NCBI GenBank assembly: GCA_021813325.1
Contig: JAKALA010000031.1
Coordinates: 1-43,696 of the forward strand
Reading direction: 5' to 3'
Length of the DNA stretch: 43,696 nucleotides
Source: a bacterium
GTDB lineage: Bacteria > Verrucomicrobiota > Verrucomicrobiia > Limisphaerales > UBA11358
Shown: piece by piece, positions 24,922 to 34,262 of the stretch
Position numbering within the stretch: the stretch's first letter is position 1
How the letters are laid out: each line of letters starts with the position of its first letter
Translations under genes and position numbers: made by a program
The notes under the pieces: model-generated
The model's database searches: none
The model's input: only the letters and a program-made list of their open reading frames with translations
Told to the model about the DNA's origin: nothing

Positions 24922-25668
24922 TTACTTCTTCTTTTCCGCTTTTGCCTCGGGCTTGGCTTCGGTTTTCGCATCCGCCTTGCCAGCGGGAGCCGCGCCCTTG
25001 GCCGCAGGAGCGGCGCCTTCGGCACCTTCCTCCTTCTTCTCCTTGGTCATTTCGACATCGCCAGCCGTCTTGACATCGCCGGCCGGAGCCACTTCTTCTT
25101 CGGCGCGCGGCGCGGTGACCGAGACAACCGTCAGATGTTTATCACCAATAATCTCAACATCAGCGGGTGGAACAATGTCGCCAATGTGCAAGGACTTTCC
25201 GATTTCGAGCGCGGAAACATCAACAATAATCTGCTCCGGCAAATCTTTCGGCAACGAGCGCACCTTGATCTTAAACAAAACGTGCTCAAGCGTGCCACCA
25301 CCGACCCTAACACCAGCGGCTTCACCGGTGGTTTCCACCGGAACCTGAATGGTCACTTTTTCATTTTCAGCAATTTCATGAAAATCAACATGCACCAGCT
25401 TGGCCGTAAGCGGATGATGCTGAACTTCCTGCACCAACGCCAAACGCCTGGCGCGCGCATCGTTCTCCACCGACAAATCCACCAGCAGGTTTTCGGAAAT
25501 GGAATGGCTCAGAAGCTCCGCGATTTCATCGTAGCCGACTTCCAAATTTTGCGGGGGAGCCTGGCGACCATAAATGGTCGCCGGAACGCGACCGGAAGCA
25601 CGAAGTTTTTTAACACCGCCACGCTGCACGAGCGTGCGCGGAAACGCTTTCAATGGAACTGATTTCAT
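24922..25668 (-). CDS. rplY: Ribosomal protein bL25, CTC form, with Lys/Ala tail
   Basis: bL25 binds 5S rRNA. This 248-residue product is the long CTC form: an N-terminal 5S-binding domain of about 95 residues ('LRASGRVPATIYG'), then the TL5 beta domain ('VHVDFHEI' to 'VEIIGDKHLTVVSV'). A tail of about 55 residues rich in Ala, Lys, Glu and Gly then ends in Lys-Lys-Lys. The open frame reaches 25725, but the ATG at 25668 gives the true family start 'MKSVPLKAFPRT'. The tail resembles that of bL9 at the far end of the same operon, which is unusual enough to flag. It lies 28 bases after prs. Confidence 0.94.
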   Translation of the reverse strand: MKSVPLKAFPRTLVQRGGVKKLRASGRVPATIYGRQAPPQNLEVGYDEIAELLSHSISENLLVDLSVENDARARRLALVQEVQHHPLTAKLVHVDFHEIAENEKVTIQVPVETTGEAAGVRVGGGTLEHVLFKIKVRSLPKDLPEQIIVDVSALEIGKSLHIGDIVPPADVEIIGDKHLTVVSVTAPRAEEEVAPAGDVKTAGDVEMTKEKKEEGAEGAAPAAKGAAPAGKADAKTEAKPEAKAEKKK

Positions 25669-25696
25669 TTTGGTAAATTGTTCTTGCGGACAGCCA

Positions 25697-26641
25697 TCAA
25701 CTCGTTCTCCCGCCTTTAAACTCAAACAGTGAGTTTACCGACGAATTATTGTGGATACGCTTGATCGCCTCGCCCAACAATCCCGCCACTGACAAGGTGG
25801 TTATTTTCACACCGTCAATCGCAGGGCGCTGAACTGTATCAGTTGTTATCAACTCGTCAATAGTAGATTTGCGCAATCTATCGACACCCGTATCGCTCAA
25901 CAACGCGTGGGAAACGCAGGCGATGACGGACTTGGCGCCCTTCTTTTTCAGGGCGGCGGCGGCCATCGTCAGGGTCCCGGCCGTTTCCGTCAAATCGTCC
26001 ACCAGCAAAACATTCTTCCCCTCAATTTCCCCGATGACCGCCACCGATTCCACCTCCGTGGCGCTCTTGCGGCGTTTGGCAACGATGGCCAGTTCGGCTT
26101 CCAGCGTCTGCGCGTAAGCATGCGCCATCTTGATGCCGCCGGCGTCGGGGCTTACCACCACCAAGTCGGTCAACTTTTTCTTTTTCAAATAGTCATACAT
26201 CACGGGCGCGGCATACAGGTGGTCCACGGGAATGTCAAAAAATCCCTGAATTTGTTGCGCGTGCAAATCCATTGTCAGCACGCGGTTCACCCCGGCGGCC
26301 ACCAGCAAATTGGCCACCAGCTTGGCCGTGATGGGCACCCGCGGCTGATCTTTGCGGTCCTGGCGGGCGTAGCCATAAAACGGCATTACCGCCGTGATCC
26401 GCATCGCGCTGGCCCGGCGCAACGCGTCAATCATAATGAACAGTTCCATCAGATTATGATTGGTCGGCGGCGAGGTGGGCTGGATGATAAAAATATCTTC
26501 GCCGCGCACGTTTTCCTCGATCTTCACGAATGTTTCGCCGTCCGGAAACGGGGTGATGGTGCATTTGCCAAGTTCAGTGTTGATGGATTTGCAAATGGCG
26601 CGGGCCAAAGGCTCATTTGCGGTTCCGCTGAATACTTTCAC
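25697..26641 (-). CDS. prs: Ribose-phosphate pyrophosphokinase (PRPP synthase)
   Basis: Prs makes PRPP from ribose-5-phosphate and ATP, feeding nucleotide, His and Trp synthesis. The 314-residue protein has the class I features: 'GTANEPLARAI', 'FPDGE', 'RQDRKDQPRVPITAK' with the catalytic Arg, 'TMDLHAQQIQGFF', 'VVSPDAGG', and the PRPP loop 'LLVDDLTETAGT' (usual form DDxIDTGGT/DDMIDTAGT). It begins with GTG, giving 'MKVFSGTANE'. It heads the prs-rplY-pth-rpsF-ssb-rplI operon. The 200 bases upstream hold a candidate promoter and a terminator-like hairpin. Confidence 0.97.
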   Translation of the reverse strand: MKVFSGTANEPLARAICKSINTELGKCTITPFPDGETFVKIEENVRGEDIFIIQPTSPPTNHNLMELFIMIDALRRASAMRITAVMPFYGYARQDRKDQPRVPITAKLVANLLVAAGVNRVLTMDLHAQQIQGFFDIPVDHLYAAPVMYDYLKKKKLTDLVVVSPDAGGIKMAHAYAQTLEAELAIVAKRRKSATEVESVAVIGEIEGKNVLLVDDLTETAGTLTMAAAALKKKGAKSVIACVSHALLSDTGVDRLRKSTIDELITTDTVQRPAIDGVKITTLSVAGLLGEAIKRIHNNSSVNSLFEFKGGRTS

Positions 26642-26662
26642 AGGATAAAAATGTTGCTGCGG

Positions 26663-26692
26663 TTAAAAAAGAAAACCCGCCGGATCAGGCGG
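26663..26692 (-). terminator. Terminator-like hairpin in the guaD-prs gap
   Basis: On the minus strand a CCGCC/GGCGG stem (26688-26692 with 26677-26681, 6-base loop) is followed by a T-rich tract at 26663-26676. It lies about 150 bases past the guanine deaminase stop and 22 bases before the prs start. It could end the guaD transcript or attenuate prs. Confidence 0.65.
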
Positions 26693-26707
26693 ATGAATCG
26701 TGACCCA

Positions 26708-26735
26708 ATCGTAACAGCCGGGCCGCCCTTCGCAA
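26708..26735 (-). promoter_or_regulatory. Candidate promoter of the prs operon
   Basis: On the minus strand TTGCGA (26730-26735) and TACGAT (26708-26713) are 16 bases apart. Transcription would begin around 26700, upstream of the hairpin at 26663-26692, leaving a leader of about 60 bases ahead of the GTG of prs. Position relative to the hairpin is what makes this element interesting. Confidence 0.35.
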
Positions 26736-26842
26736 GGCGAATTTGGTCCCAGTTCGGCTGATTTCAGCGCGGCGTTGGCTCATGCGGGCTTATCGGAAAT
26801 CGCCCGCAGCCAATGGCCGGCGGCCCGCCACCGACGTTCGAT

Positions 26843-27310
26843 TCAATACGCGATCTTGTCCGCCTTGGCCCGCCATTCCTCGAAAACGGCCAGCGCCTCG
26901 CGCCGCAATAAATGCCGCATGGAAAGGCGGCGGCGGGAAATGGGCCGCGCCAGTTCGCGATAAATCAGATCATCATCAAAGTCCAGCCGGGCGGCATCAC
27001 GTCGCGTGTTGGCATAATAAATTTCCCCCAAGCGCGCCCAATAAATCGCCGCCAAACACATCGGACACGGCTCGCAACTGGTATAAAGCTCGCAATCGGA
27101 GATTTCGAAACGTTTCAGCTTGCGACACGCCTCGCGGATCGCCATGACCTCGGCGTGAGCCGTGGGATCATTGGCCGAGGTCACGCAATTCCACCCGCGC
27201 GCGATGATTTTCCCGGACTTTACCACCACCGCCCCAAACGGCCCGCCGTCACCGCGCCGCATTTTGGATCGTGAAAGCCGGATGGCTTCACGCATGAATT
27301 TTTCCCGCAT
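26843..27310 (-). CDS. guaD: Guanine deaminase (cytidine-deaminase fold)
   Basis: The product of 155 residues closely follows the Bacillus GuaD pattern. It has 'GGPFGAVVV', the zinc-site 'HAE' in 'NDPTAHAEVMAIR' with H52 and the proton shuttle E54, zinc cysteines C82 and C85 in 'YTSCEPCPMCLAAIYWAR', and 'FDDDLIYREL' near the end. It would convert guanine to xanthine. A related tRNA-adenosine deaminase role (TadA) is less likely because of the FDD motif and the C-terminal Trp-to-Tyr end. The frame is open to 27373, but the ATG at 27310 aligns with the family N-terminus. It is next to the glutathione peroxidase on the same strand. Confidence 0.9.
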   Translation of the reverse strand: MREKFMREAIRLSRSKMRRGDGGPFGAVVVKSGKIIARGWNCVTSANDPTAHAEVMAIREACRKLKRFEISDCELYTSCEPCPMCLAAIYWARLGEIYYANTRRDAARLDFDDDLIYRELARPISRRRLSMRHLLRREALAVFEEWRAKADKIAY

Positions 27311-27375
27311 CAGGAAATAGTGACCCAAGCGGCGGGACGAAGCACGAGTTTTCGCGGGCGCCCGCCGCCGCAAAA

Positions 27376-27924
27376 TTATTTTTCCGCAAGGGCGGCCTTG
27401 ATGGCCTTGACGACTTCATTGGACTCAGGTTTCACCTTGGAATCAAAGCGGTTCAAAATCTTGCCGTCCCGCCCGATGATGAATTTGGTGAAGTTCCACC
27501 GGATGTCGCCGGGATACGGCGAATCCTTTCCCGCCAGCAAAACGTAGAGCGGATGGCGGTTCGCCCCGTTCACATCAATTTTTTCGAACATGGGAAAGGT
27601 GACGTCGTATTTGGACGTGCAGAACGCCTTGATCTCTTCGGCGGTGCCCGGCTCCTGGCGGTTGAACTGGTTGCAGGGAAAACCGCAAATCTCCAAACCC
27701 TGGGCATGATATTGCTTGTAGAGCGCTTCCAACCCGGCGTATTGCGGCGTAAAACCGCACTTGGACGCGACATTGACAATGAGTATCACCTTGCCCTGAT
27801 AAGGCTTCAAGCTGGCCGCCTTGCCGTCAATATCTTTGAGCGGAATATCGTAAATGGAATCGGCCGCGTGGATTGGGGCAACCTGCACCAGCAGCGCCGC
27901 CATCAGCAGTAATGTGGTTTTCAT
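27376..27924 (-). CDS. Secreted glutathione peroxidase-like protein (Cys type)
   Basis: This peroxidase of 182 residues starts with a signal peptide ('MKTTLLLMAALLVQVAPIHA'), so it is periplasmic. The peroxidatic cysteine is C56 in 'VASKCGFTPQY'. The other catalytic-tetrad residues are Gln in 'FPCNQF' and Trp and Asn in 'RWNFTKF'. The cysteine in 'FPCNQF' may act as resolving residue. It contains Cys, not selenocysteine. Bacterial members usually use thioredoxin-like donors instead of glutathione. Extra upstream frame to 27996 exists, but the ATG at 27924 gives the signal peptide. Only a weak hairpin separates it from the kinase gene before it. Confidence 0.92.
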   Translation of the reverse strand: MKTTLLLMAALLVQVAPIHAADSIYDIPLKDIDGKAASLKPYQGKVILIVNVASKCGFTPQYAGLEALYKQYHAQGLEICGFPCNQFNRQEPGTAEEIKAFCTSKYDVTFPMFEKIDVNGANRHPLYVLLAGKDSPYPGDIRWNFTKFIIGRDGKILNRFDSKVKPESNEVVKAIKAALAEK

Positions 27925-28007
27925 GGCGGCAACCATGCACCGGGTTGGGCCACCTGTCAAATGCGGCCACGCCAAACCCGCCAACGACGGCGGCAAAATG
28001 GCATTGA

Positions 28008-29975
28008 TTATTTTGGATTATGCGACAGATCAAGCACCTCTCTAAGTTTTTTGGCCACGTCGTTCAAGTTGTAGGGCTTGCTCATGAACCCCAAAGCGCC
28101 ATGCTCCAGCACCCGGTTTTCCATGGTGGGATCGCCATACCCCGTGGCCACGACCACTTTTGCCTGGGAGTCGAACTGGCGCAACTTTTCGAGGCAGACC
28201 CAGCCGGACATGTGCGGCATGCCTAAATCCATAATCACGAGCTGGGGCCGATTCCCCGCCTCGGTGGCTTCGGCGTAACGCCGCAATGCCATTTCCCCAT
28301 CCATGGCCGTGAGAATGTGGTATCCGAGACGGCCCAGATGCCGTTCGAGCAGGCGGCGGATCGGGGCTTCGTCATCCACGATCAACAGGGTTTCCGTCCC
28401 TCCCGGCAGCGCGGCCTTCGGTTCGGCCACCGGCTGGATCGGCAGTTCCAACTGGCTGGCCACTGGCAGGTAAATGCCAAAGGTGGTGCCCACGCCAGGC
28501 GCGCTCTCGCAGGTCAGAAAACCATCATGCTCCTGCACAATGCCAAACACCACGGATAATCCCAGTCCCGTGCCCTGCCCCACCTCTTTGGTGGTAAAGA
28601 ACGGCTCATAAATCCGTTCCATGGTTTGCTTGTCCATGCCATGGCCGGTGTCGGTGACTGTCAATAAAACATAGTCGCCCGGACGGGCATCGGGATGGAC
28701 GCGGCAGAAATCAGCTCCCAGCGTTTCGTTCTTGGTCTCGATCCGCAACGTGCCGCCCGGCGCCATGGCGTGCGCGGCGTTGACCGCCAGGTTCATGATC
28801 ACCTGCTCCAGATGGCCGTTATCCGCGTGGACCTTGGGCAAATTCGCGCCTAGCCGCTTTTGCAGCGTCAGGGTCTTGGGCAGGCCGCGTTCAAGCATTT
28901 TCCAGACGCTCCGCAAGGTTTCGTTCAAATCCACCAACTGCTTCTGGCCCAGCGGAACTTCCTTGCGGCTGAAAACCAGCAACTGCTTGGCCAGCGTGGT
29001 GCCGCGTTTGGCCGCCTCCAGAATGGCCTGCAACTCCTCCGTAGCAGTTTCCTGAACCGCTTGGTTATCAATCAACATTTGGGCGCAACACTGAACCACC
29101 GTCAGCAGATTGTTGAAGTCATGGGCAATGCCCCCGGCCAGCGTGCCGATGGCCTCCATTTTTTGCGCCTGCCGCAATTCCCCTTCCAACAACTTCTGCG
29201 TAGTCAGATCGCGGGCGATTTTCACCAGCCGGGTGACCATCCCCTGCGGGTTGATCACCGGCGAAATGGTCACTTCATAAGACGCCCCGTTTTTCCCGCA
29301 GTGAATTTCACTGACCAGAGATTGAAGCCGGGTCGGCGACCAAACCGACAGGCATTCTTCATCAGCCTGATTCAGGCATTGGAACAAATCGCGGCAATAT
29401 TGTCCCTTCATGGATTCCCACGGTTGACCGGCGAGCTGGATGGCCGCTTCATTGGCGCGCAGCACCCGCATATTCAAATCCAGCACCAGCACCACATCAG
29501 TGATGGAATTGAACGTCAATTCCCAGTCCTCCTTGGCCGCCCGCGTTTCCAGCTCCTTCTGCTGCAGTTCGCGGGCGAGGGCGGCCGATTTCAACAGGTA
29601 ATGCAGACGCTGAATCTCAATGGTCCAGTTAATGGGTTTGGTGGCGAAATTCGTGGCGCCCGCCTGATACGCCCGGTCGATCGAAGCCGTGTCATCCAGC
29701 GAAGTGGTCACCAGAATGGGAATGAGCGCCGCCGCCGGCAACGCGCGCAGATGCCGGCAAAATTCAAACCCATCCATGCCCGGCATGACGACATCCACCA
29801 CCACAATATCCGGCAGCGTCGTCCGGGCGATGGCCAGGGCGCTGGACGCGCTGACAAAGGTCCGCACCTCGAACCCGGCCTGGTTCAAGACTTCCTCGGC
29901 CAGCATCAGGGTCGTTTCGTCGTCGTCAACCACCCAAACAACTCGCGCAGACGGTGATGATTTATCCGGCATCAT
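28008..29975 (-). CDS. Soluble hybrid histidine kinase: REC-PAS-HisKA-HATPase-REC
   Basis: This 655-residue kinase has no membrane helix or signal. Its N-terminal receiver (residues 10-128) has the acidic pair D17-D18, phospho-acceptor D61 in 'VVVDVVMPGMDG' and K113. A PAS domain covers about 152-260. The HisKA box has H285 in 'GGIAHDFNNL', the N-box motif near 395-399 and the G-boxes 'DTGHGM' and 'GTGLGL' at 442-473. The C-terminal receiver has D583 in 'IMDLGMPHMSG' and K633. HDFNN-type kinases often feed a separate regulator, which is not encoded here. It starts 17 bases after the membrane kinase with a good AGGA site eight bases ahead, so both belong to one operon. Confidence 0.93.
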   Translation of the reverse strand: MMPDKSSPSARVVWVVDDDETTLMLAEEVLNQAGFEVRTFVSASSALAIARTTLPDIVVVDVVMPGMDGFEFCRHLRALPAAALIPILVTTSLDDTASIDRAYQAGATNFATKPINWTIEIQRLHYLLKSAALARELQQKELETRAAKEDWELTFNSITDVVLVLDLNMRVLRANEAAIQLAGQPWESMKGQYCRDLFQCLNQADEECLSVWSPTRLQSLVSEIHCGKNGASYEVTISPVINPQGMVTRLVKIARDLTTQKLLEGELRQAQKMEAIGTLAGGIAHDFNNLLTVVQCCAQMLIDNQAVQETATEELQAILEAAKRGTTLAKQLLVFSRKEVPLGQKQLVDLNETLRSVWKMLERGLPKTLTLQKRLGANLPKVHADNGHLEQVIMNLAVNAAHAMAPGGTLRIETKNETLGADFCRVHPDARPGDYVLLTVTDTGHGMDKQTMERIYEPFFTTKEVGQGTGLGLSVVFGIVQEHDGFLTCESAPGVGTTFGIYLPVASQLELPIQPVAEPKAALPGGTETLLIVDDEAPIRRLLERHLGRLGYHILTAMDGEMALRRYAEATEAGNRPQLVIMDLGMPHMSGWVCLEKLRQFDSQAKVVVATGYGDPTMENRVLEHGALGFMSKPYNLNDVAKKLREVLDLSHNPK

Positions 29976-29992
29976 GGCATTTTCCTGGGTTT

Positions 29993-32900
29993 CTAAACCG
30001 CTGCTGCGCCCGGACCAGCCGGCGCGGGCAACTCGCTGGCCGCCTCAAACCGGGCCAGCTCGTTCTTTAATGAGTCCACCAATTCACGGGCGGCGTTCAA
30101 ATTCCCGGCCCGGCCCAGCGCTTCCAAATCCGCCGCCACCTGGCGCAGACACTCCGCCGAGACATTGGCCGCGGCGCCCTTGAGCCGGTGCGCCGAAATG
30201 GCCAGCGCGGGCGCGTCGCCGTTTTGCAGGGCGGTGACCATCGCGGTCACATCGGTATTCGCCTGCTCCCGCAATTTGGCAATCAGCTTTTCCGCCAGTT
30301 CCCGCCGACCCAGGCAACGCTCCAGCAGACTGGCATAATCGATCGGTTCCGGAACAGAAGTCGCCACCGGATCGGGGTCCGCCGGCTGTTCCAGCCATTG
30401 CCTCAGCGCCTGTGTCAATTTCTGCGGGTCCAGCGGCTTGGTCAGATAATCATCCATCCCCGCCGCCAGACAGCGGTCCCGGTCAGCCGGCGTGACGTGC
30501 GCGGTGAGCGCCAGGATGGGGATGCGCTTGGCCGCCGACCGCCGGCTTTCCTCCATCCGGATGATCTGCACCGCCCGATAGCCGTCCATTTCCGGCATCT
30601 GACAGTCCATCAAAATCAAATCAAACATTTCGCTCCGCCAGGCTTCCACCGCCTCGCGACCGTTGGCCACCCAGCGGTATTGGTAGCCCAGTTCACCCAG
30701 CCTTTCCATGGCCACTTCACGGTTGATTTCATTGTCCTCGGCCAGCAAAACCCGTCCCGCCGACGCCGCGGATGGTCCCGCCGCCGAAACGGAACGCGCG
30801 GGGATGCGGGCGGATTCCAGCTTCCCGTTGGCGGCCGTCACGATGGCGTCGTAAAGATCCGAGCGATTGGCCGGCTTGGGAATGGAGGCGGCAAATCCCG
30901 CCGCCACCATTTCCTGTTCCGAGCCGGCCCGGCTGAAGCCGCTCAATAAAACCAAGCTGGTATTGCACAGTTCGCCATCCGCTTTGATGGCGCGCGCCAG
31001 TTCCAAGCCATCCATGCCCGGCATTTTCCAGTCCAGCACCGCCACGTCGAACGGACGGCCAAAGCGCACCGCCTCGCGCAGGTTTTGCAGCGCCGCGCCG
31101 GCGGTTTCCGCGGTTTCCACCCGGCCCTGCCAGCCCCGGATATACGCCTGGCAGATTTCCCGGGCGGTGGCGCAATCATCCACCACCAGCACCCGCAACT
31201 GCCGCAAATCCAAGATCCGGGAAGTTCCCGGCCCCCCGCCCGCCGGCGCCGTTTTCAGCCGCACGGTAAACCAGAAATGGGAACCGTCGCCGGGCGCGCT
31301 TTCCACACCAATCTGCCCGCCCATGAGTTCGCAGAGTTGGCGCGAAATCGTCAGGCCCAGTCCGGTGCCGCCGTATTTCCGGGTCATGGAATTGTCGGCC
31401 TGGGCAAACGGCTCGAAGATCACGCCTTGTTTGTCCGGGGCGATCCCGCAGCCGGTGTCGCGCACTTCCAGGCGCAGCGTGGCGGCTTCCGGCGTGATTT
31501 CGACCGGCTGGCAACTCACCACGACTTCGCCGTGACTGGTGAATTTGATGGCGTTGCCGATCAGGTTGATGAGCACCTGGCGCAGCCGGGTCGCGTCGCC
31601 CAGCAGTTGCGCCGGCAACTGCTCGCTCACCCGGCAGGCGAGTTCGACGCCTTTGCCCTCGGCGCGTTCGGCAAACAGGCGCACGGCGGTGTCCACCACT
31701 TCGCCGGGCGCGAAGGCGTATTCCTCCAATTGCATCTGTCCCGCTTCAATCTTGGAAAAATCCAGCACCCCGCCGATGACCGCGAGGAGCGCTTCGGCGG
31801 CGTTCAGCGCGTTGTCCGCATAGCGCGCTTGGGGGCGGCTCAATTCCGTGCGTTGCAGCAATTGCAACATGCCGATGACGCCGGTGATGGGCGTGCGGAT
31901 TTCATGGCTCATGTTGGCCAGGAACTGCGACTTGGCCTGGCTGGCCAGCTCGGCCGTCTCCTTGGCCTGCACCAGCGCGGCTTGGGTCTGCCGCCGGTGA
32001 ATCGCGGCGCCGAACATGTCCGCCACGGCCTGAAAACTGTCCTGCTCCATCCGGGTCCAGTCGCGGCGCGTAAAACAATCCGCCAGGGAAAGCACGCCCC
32101 AGAGCGACTGTTCCACCATGATGGGCGCCACGAGAAAAGCCTCCACATGCCGGGCCTGCAAAATGTCGCGCGCCGCGTCATCCACCTGGAAATTCTGATT
32201 TGATATGAGCCGTCCCGTTTCCAGTTCCGCCAGCAGGGCGCCCAAATGGGTGCCCAGCAACACGACGGTGTTGTCACGGGCATTTCCCTCGGGAGCCGGA
32301 CAGCCGGCAGACTCCCAGGCGCAAAACTCCTCAAATTTTGTCGCGCCGTCCGCCGTTTGAATTTTTTTTGAAAGCTGGATGCGGTTCACCGCCGACGCTT
32401 CCCCCACCCTGGCCAGGACTTCCCCGGCCACGGATTCCCAGTCGCTGGCGCCGAGGAATTTTTGCGCGGTCAGCCGCAGGCCCTGCAAAAATGAATCGCG
32501 CCGCTGGAGCGATTCGGTCATCGCGTTGATAGAGCCGGCGAGGCTGCCCAGTTCATCGCCCCGGTCCACCGTGGCGCGCGCGGCCAGATTGCCGCCGGCC
32601 ACCGCTTGCACCATCCGGCGCAGCCCGAGGATGGGCTTGACCATGCGCCGGGCATAAAGCACGGACGCCAGCAAACTCAGGCCGATGCACCCCAGCGCAA
32701 TGATGCCGGTGCGTTTGTAGGCCAGCGCCACGCTCTGGTTGTAGCTGCTCAGGGAAAGTCCCACATGAATCCAGCCAGATTGGACGCCGGAGTAAGCAAA
32801 CGGCTGGGAGTAGTTGAACACCCGCCGCGAAAACTCCGGCTCAAAACGGATGCCCGCCACCGTCCGGCGGAGGGACGGCAGCCATTCAGCCGGCGAGTTG

Positions 32901-33256
32901 CTCTCGGTTCTCCAGCCGTTCGGGGCAAACACCAGCGATTCGCCATCGCTCTTGGTGACCACCAGGTAGGTCAGATCGGAATCGCCTGTCAGCAGGTCCA
33001 GGCAGTGCTCGACCACGTCGGAGGGATCGTTGTTAACCGCCGCGGTAGCCGCCACGTTTTGCAGGGAAACCGCCACTCCGTGCGCTTTGGCGGCCAGGTT
33101 TTCCTGAAAAATTTTCTTTTGCAGAGGGATCATGCCCAGGCCGAAAATTATCACCGTGAGAATCGTCACCAGCCACGACAACAAAGCCGTGCGCACGGTG
33201 ATGCCCAGGCTGGTCTTCACCGGCGGCGGGTTGGTGCTGGATTCACGGTTGCCCAT
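29993..33256 (-). CDS. Membrane hybrid kinase: HAMP-GAF-HisKA-HATPase-REC-REC-HPt
   Basis: At 1087 residues this is a BarA/TorS-like multi-step phosphorelay protein. TM1 is about 24-42, a periplasmic sensor of roughly 140 residues follows, TM2 is about 183-201, HAMP 203-255 and a GAF-like domain 265-420. The kinase core has H451 in 'MSHEIRTP', N568 and 'GGTGLGL' at 629-635. Receiver 1 has D742 in '[10 protein letters not shown]', receiver 2 has D884 in '[10 protein letters not shown]', and the C-terminal HPt domain has H1023 in 'AHRLKGAA'. All phosphoryl sites are intact. Its ATG lies 14 bases inside the end of the binding-protein gene, which implies coupled translation and a shared sensing task. 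Confidence 0.94.
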   Translation of the reverse strand: MGNRESSTNPPPVKTSLGITVRTALLSWLVTILTVIIFGLGMIPLQKKIFQENLAAKAHGVAVSLQNVAATAAVNNDPSDVVEHCLDLLTGDSDLTYLVVTKSDGESLVFAPNGWRTESNSPAEWLPSLRRTVAGIRFEPEFSRRVFNYSQPFAYSGVQSGWIHVGLSLSSYNQSVALAYKRTGIIALGCIGLSLLASVLYARRMVKPILGLRRMVQAVAGGNLAARATVDRGDELGSLAGSINAMTESLQRRDSFLQGLRLTAQKFLGASDWESVAGEVLARVGEASAVNRIQLSKKIQTADGATKFEEFCAWESAGCPAPEGNARDNTVVLLGTHLGALLAELETGRLISNQNFQVDDAARDILQARHVEAFLVAPIMVEQSLWGVLSLADCFTRRDWTRMEQDSFQAVADMFGAAIHRRQTQAALVQAKETAELASQAKSQFLANMSHEIRTPITGVIGMLQLLQRTELSRPQARYADNALNAAEALLAVIGGVLDFSKIEAGQMQLEEYAFAPGEVVDTAVRLFAERAEGKGVELACRVSEQLPAQLLGDATRLRQVLINLIGNAIKFTSHGEVVVSCQPVEITPEAATLRLEVRDTGCGIAPDKQGVIFEPFAQADNSMTRKYGGTGLGLTISRQLCELMGGQIGVESAPGDGSHFWFTVRLKTAPAGGGPGTSRILDLRQLRVLVVDDCATAREICQAYIRGWQGRVETAETAGAALQNLREAVRFGRPFDVAVLDWKMPGMDGLELARAIKADGELCNTSLVLLSGFSRAGSEQEMVAAGFAASIPKPANRSDLYDAIVTAANGKLESARIPARSVSAAGPSAASAGRVLLAEDNEINREVAMERLGELGYQYRWVANGREAVEAWRSEMFDLILMDCQMPEMDGYRAVQIIRMEESRRSAAKRIPILALTAHVTPADRDRCLAAGMDDYLTKPLDPQKLTQALRQWLEQPADPDPVATSVPEPIDYASLLERCLGRRELAEKLIAKLREQANTDVTAMVTALQNGDAPALAISAHRLKGAAANVSAECLRQVAADLEALGRAGNLNAARELVDSLKNELARFEAASELPAPAGPGAAAV

Positions 33257-34262
33257 CGGCTGGCTTGAGATTAGACCCTCGGCCGGCGGCCGGCTTCGTC
33301 AGCAGGGCCGTGTTGGGATGATCCGTTTTTTGCCGGCTCAACTCGTCATGCTGGCGGATCAGCCTCCGCAGGTTGTCAAACGAGTGGATGTCGATCGGAT
33401 CGAACCGGCGGATGCCGTAGTTGGCAAACACCTGCCGGATTTGAGGATCGTCCTGGGCGGTGGCAAACGCAAGGTGCAAGCGGGACAGCACTTCGGGATC
33501 ACTGCGGCGATGGCCGCACAAGGCGACGGCCAGCATCGGTTGGGAAACGGCACGCACGGCCAGCTTTTCACGCACCTGCGGATTCAATTCGCCCATCACC
33601 TCAAAGGCGTCGCGGTTGATCACACAGGCATCCGCCTGGCCGAAAAAGACCGGCAAAACCACTTTGATGGGCTTGGAATTCACCGTGATGCTGGAGAAGA
33701 AATCGGTCAAGGGCGGCTGATCCTGCTGGAGCAACTGGGTGTCGAGCCAGAGCTTGCCAATTTCGGCCTGTTCGCCGCCATAGACCGTCAGCCGTTTTCC
33801 CCGCAGTTGAGCCAGCGCCGCCGGACCGTCTTTGCGGGTGATCAGCACCTGCTCCTCCCAGTTCGTGCTGCCGCGCCGGTAAGTGAACCAGGGAATCAAG
33901 TCTCCCGACGGTTCCAGTTTGAGATAATCCATGGACAGCAGCACCACCACATCGAACGCATGGTCACGCATGGCTTTTTCCAGTTCGGGAAAACCATCGA
34001 TCAGGAAAACCCGGGGATGTTCGCTGATCGGACCGTTTTTGGTCAACGATTGCAGCCACACCTTGGCCGCCGCCAAACCGTCGGCCGGACTCATTTCGCG
34101 GAAGATTTGCGCGGAAAAAGCCACGCGCAATTCGCGCTCCGCCGGCGCCGCGTTCGTTTCTCCGGGATCGGCCGGCACGGCCTTGGCCAGCAGCACCAGG
34201 CCGAGGCAGACCGCCAACGGCCAGCGCGCAAAACGACGGGTATTGGAACGCACGGGGATCAT
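33243..34262 (-). CDS. PhnD-like periplasmic substrate-binding protein
   Basis: The protein of 339 residues begins with a basic segment and a hydrophobic helix ('[18 protein letters not shown]') that looks like a signal peptide. The remainder fits the PhnD/TauA/SsuA binding-protein fold: '[26 protein letters not shown]' early on, '[12 protein letters not shown]', '[11 protein letters not shown]', '[16 protein letters not shown]' and '[11 protein letters not shown]'. Such proteins bind phosphonates, phosphite or other anions for ABC importers, but no ABC permease or ATPase lies nearby. Its start codon shares one base with the tolC stop (TAATG) and its end overlaps the hybrid kinase by 14 bases. 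I infer a sensory, not transport, role. Confidence 0.82.
   Translation of the reverse strand: MIPVRSNTRRFARWPLAVCLGLVLLAKAVPADPGETNAAPAERELRVAFSAQIFREMSPADGLAAAKVWLQSLTKNGPISEHPRVFLIDGFPELEKAMRDHAFDVVVLLSMDYLKLEPSGDLIPWFTYRRGSTNWEEQVLITRKDGPAALAQLRGKRLTVYGGEQAEIGKLWLDTQLLQQDQPPLTDFFSSITVNSKPIKVVLPVFFGQADACVINRDAFEVMGELNPQVREKLAVRAVSQPMLAVALCGHRRSDPEVLSRLHLAFATAQDDPQIRQVFANYGIRRFDPIDIHSFDNLRRLIRQHDELSRQKTDHPNTALLTKPAAGRGSNLKPADGQP

Noticed and set aside
26642-26842. Hidden tRNA in the gap between guaD and prs
   Set aside because: No cloverleaf, T-loop consensus or CCA end is found in the gap on either strand.
27978-27993. CCGCC/GGCGG hairpin after the second kinase as a terminator
   Set aside because: No T-tract follows it on the minus strand, so termination is not supported.
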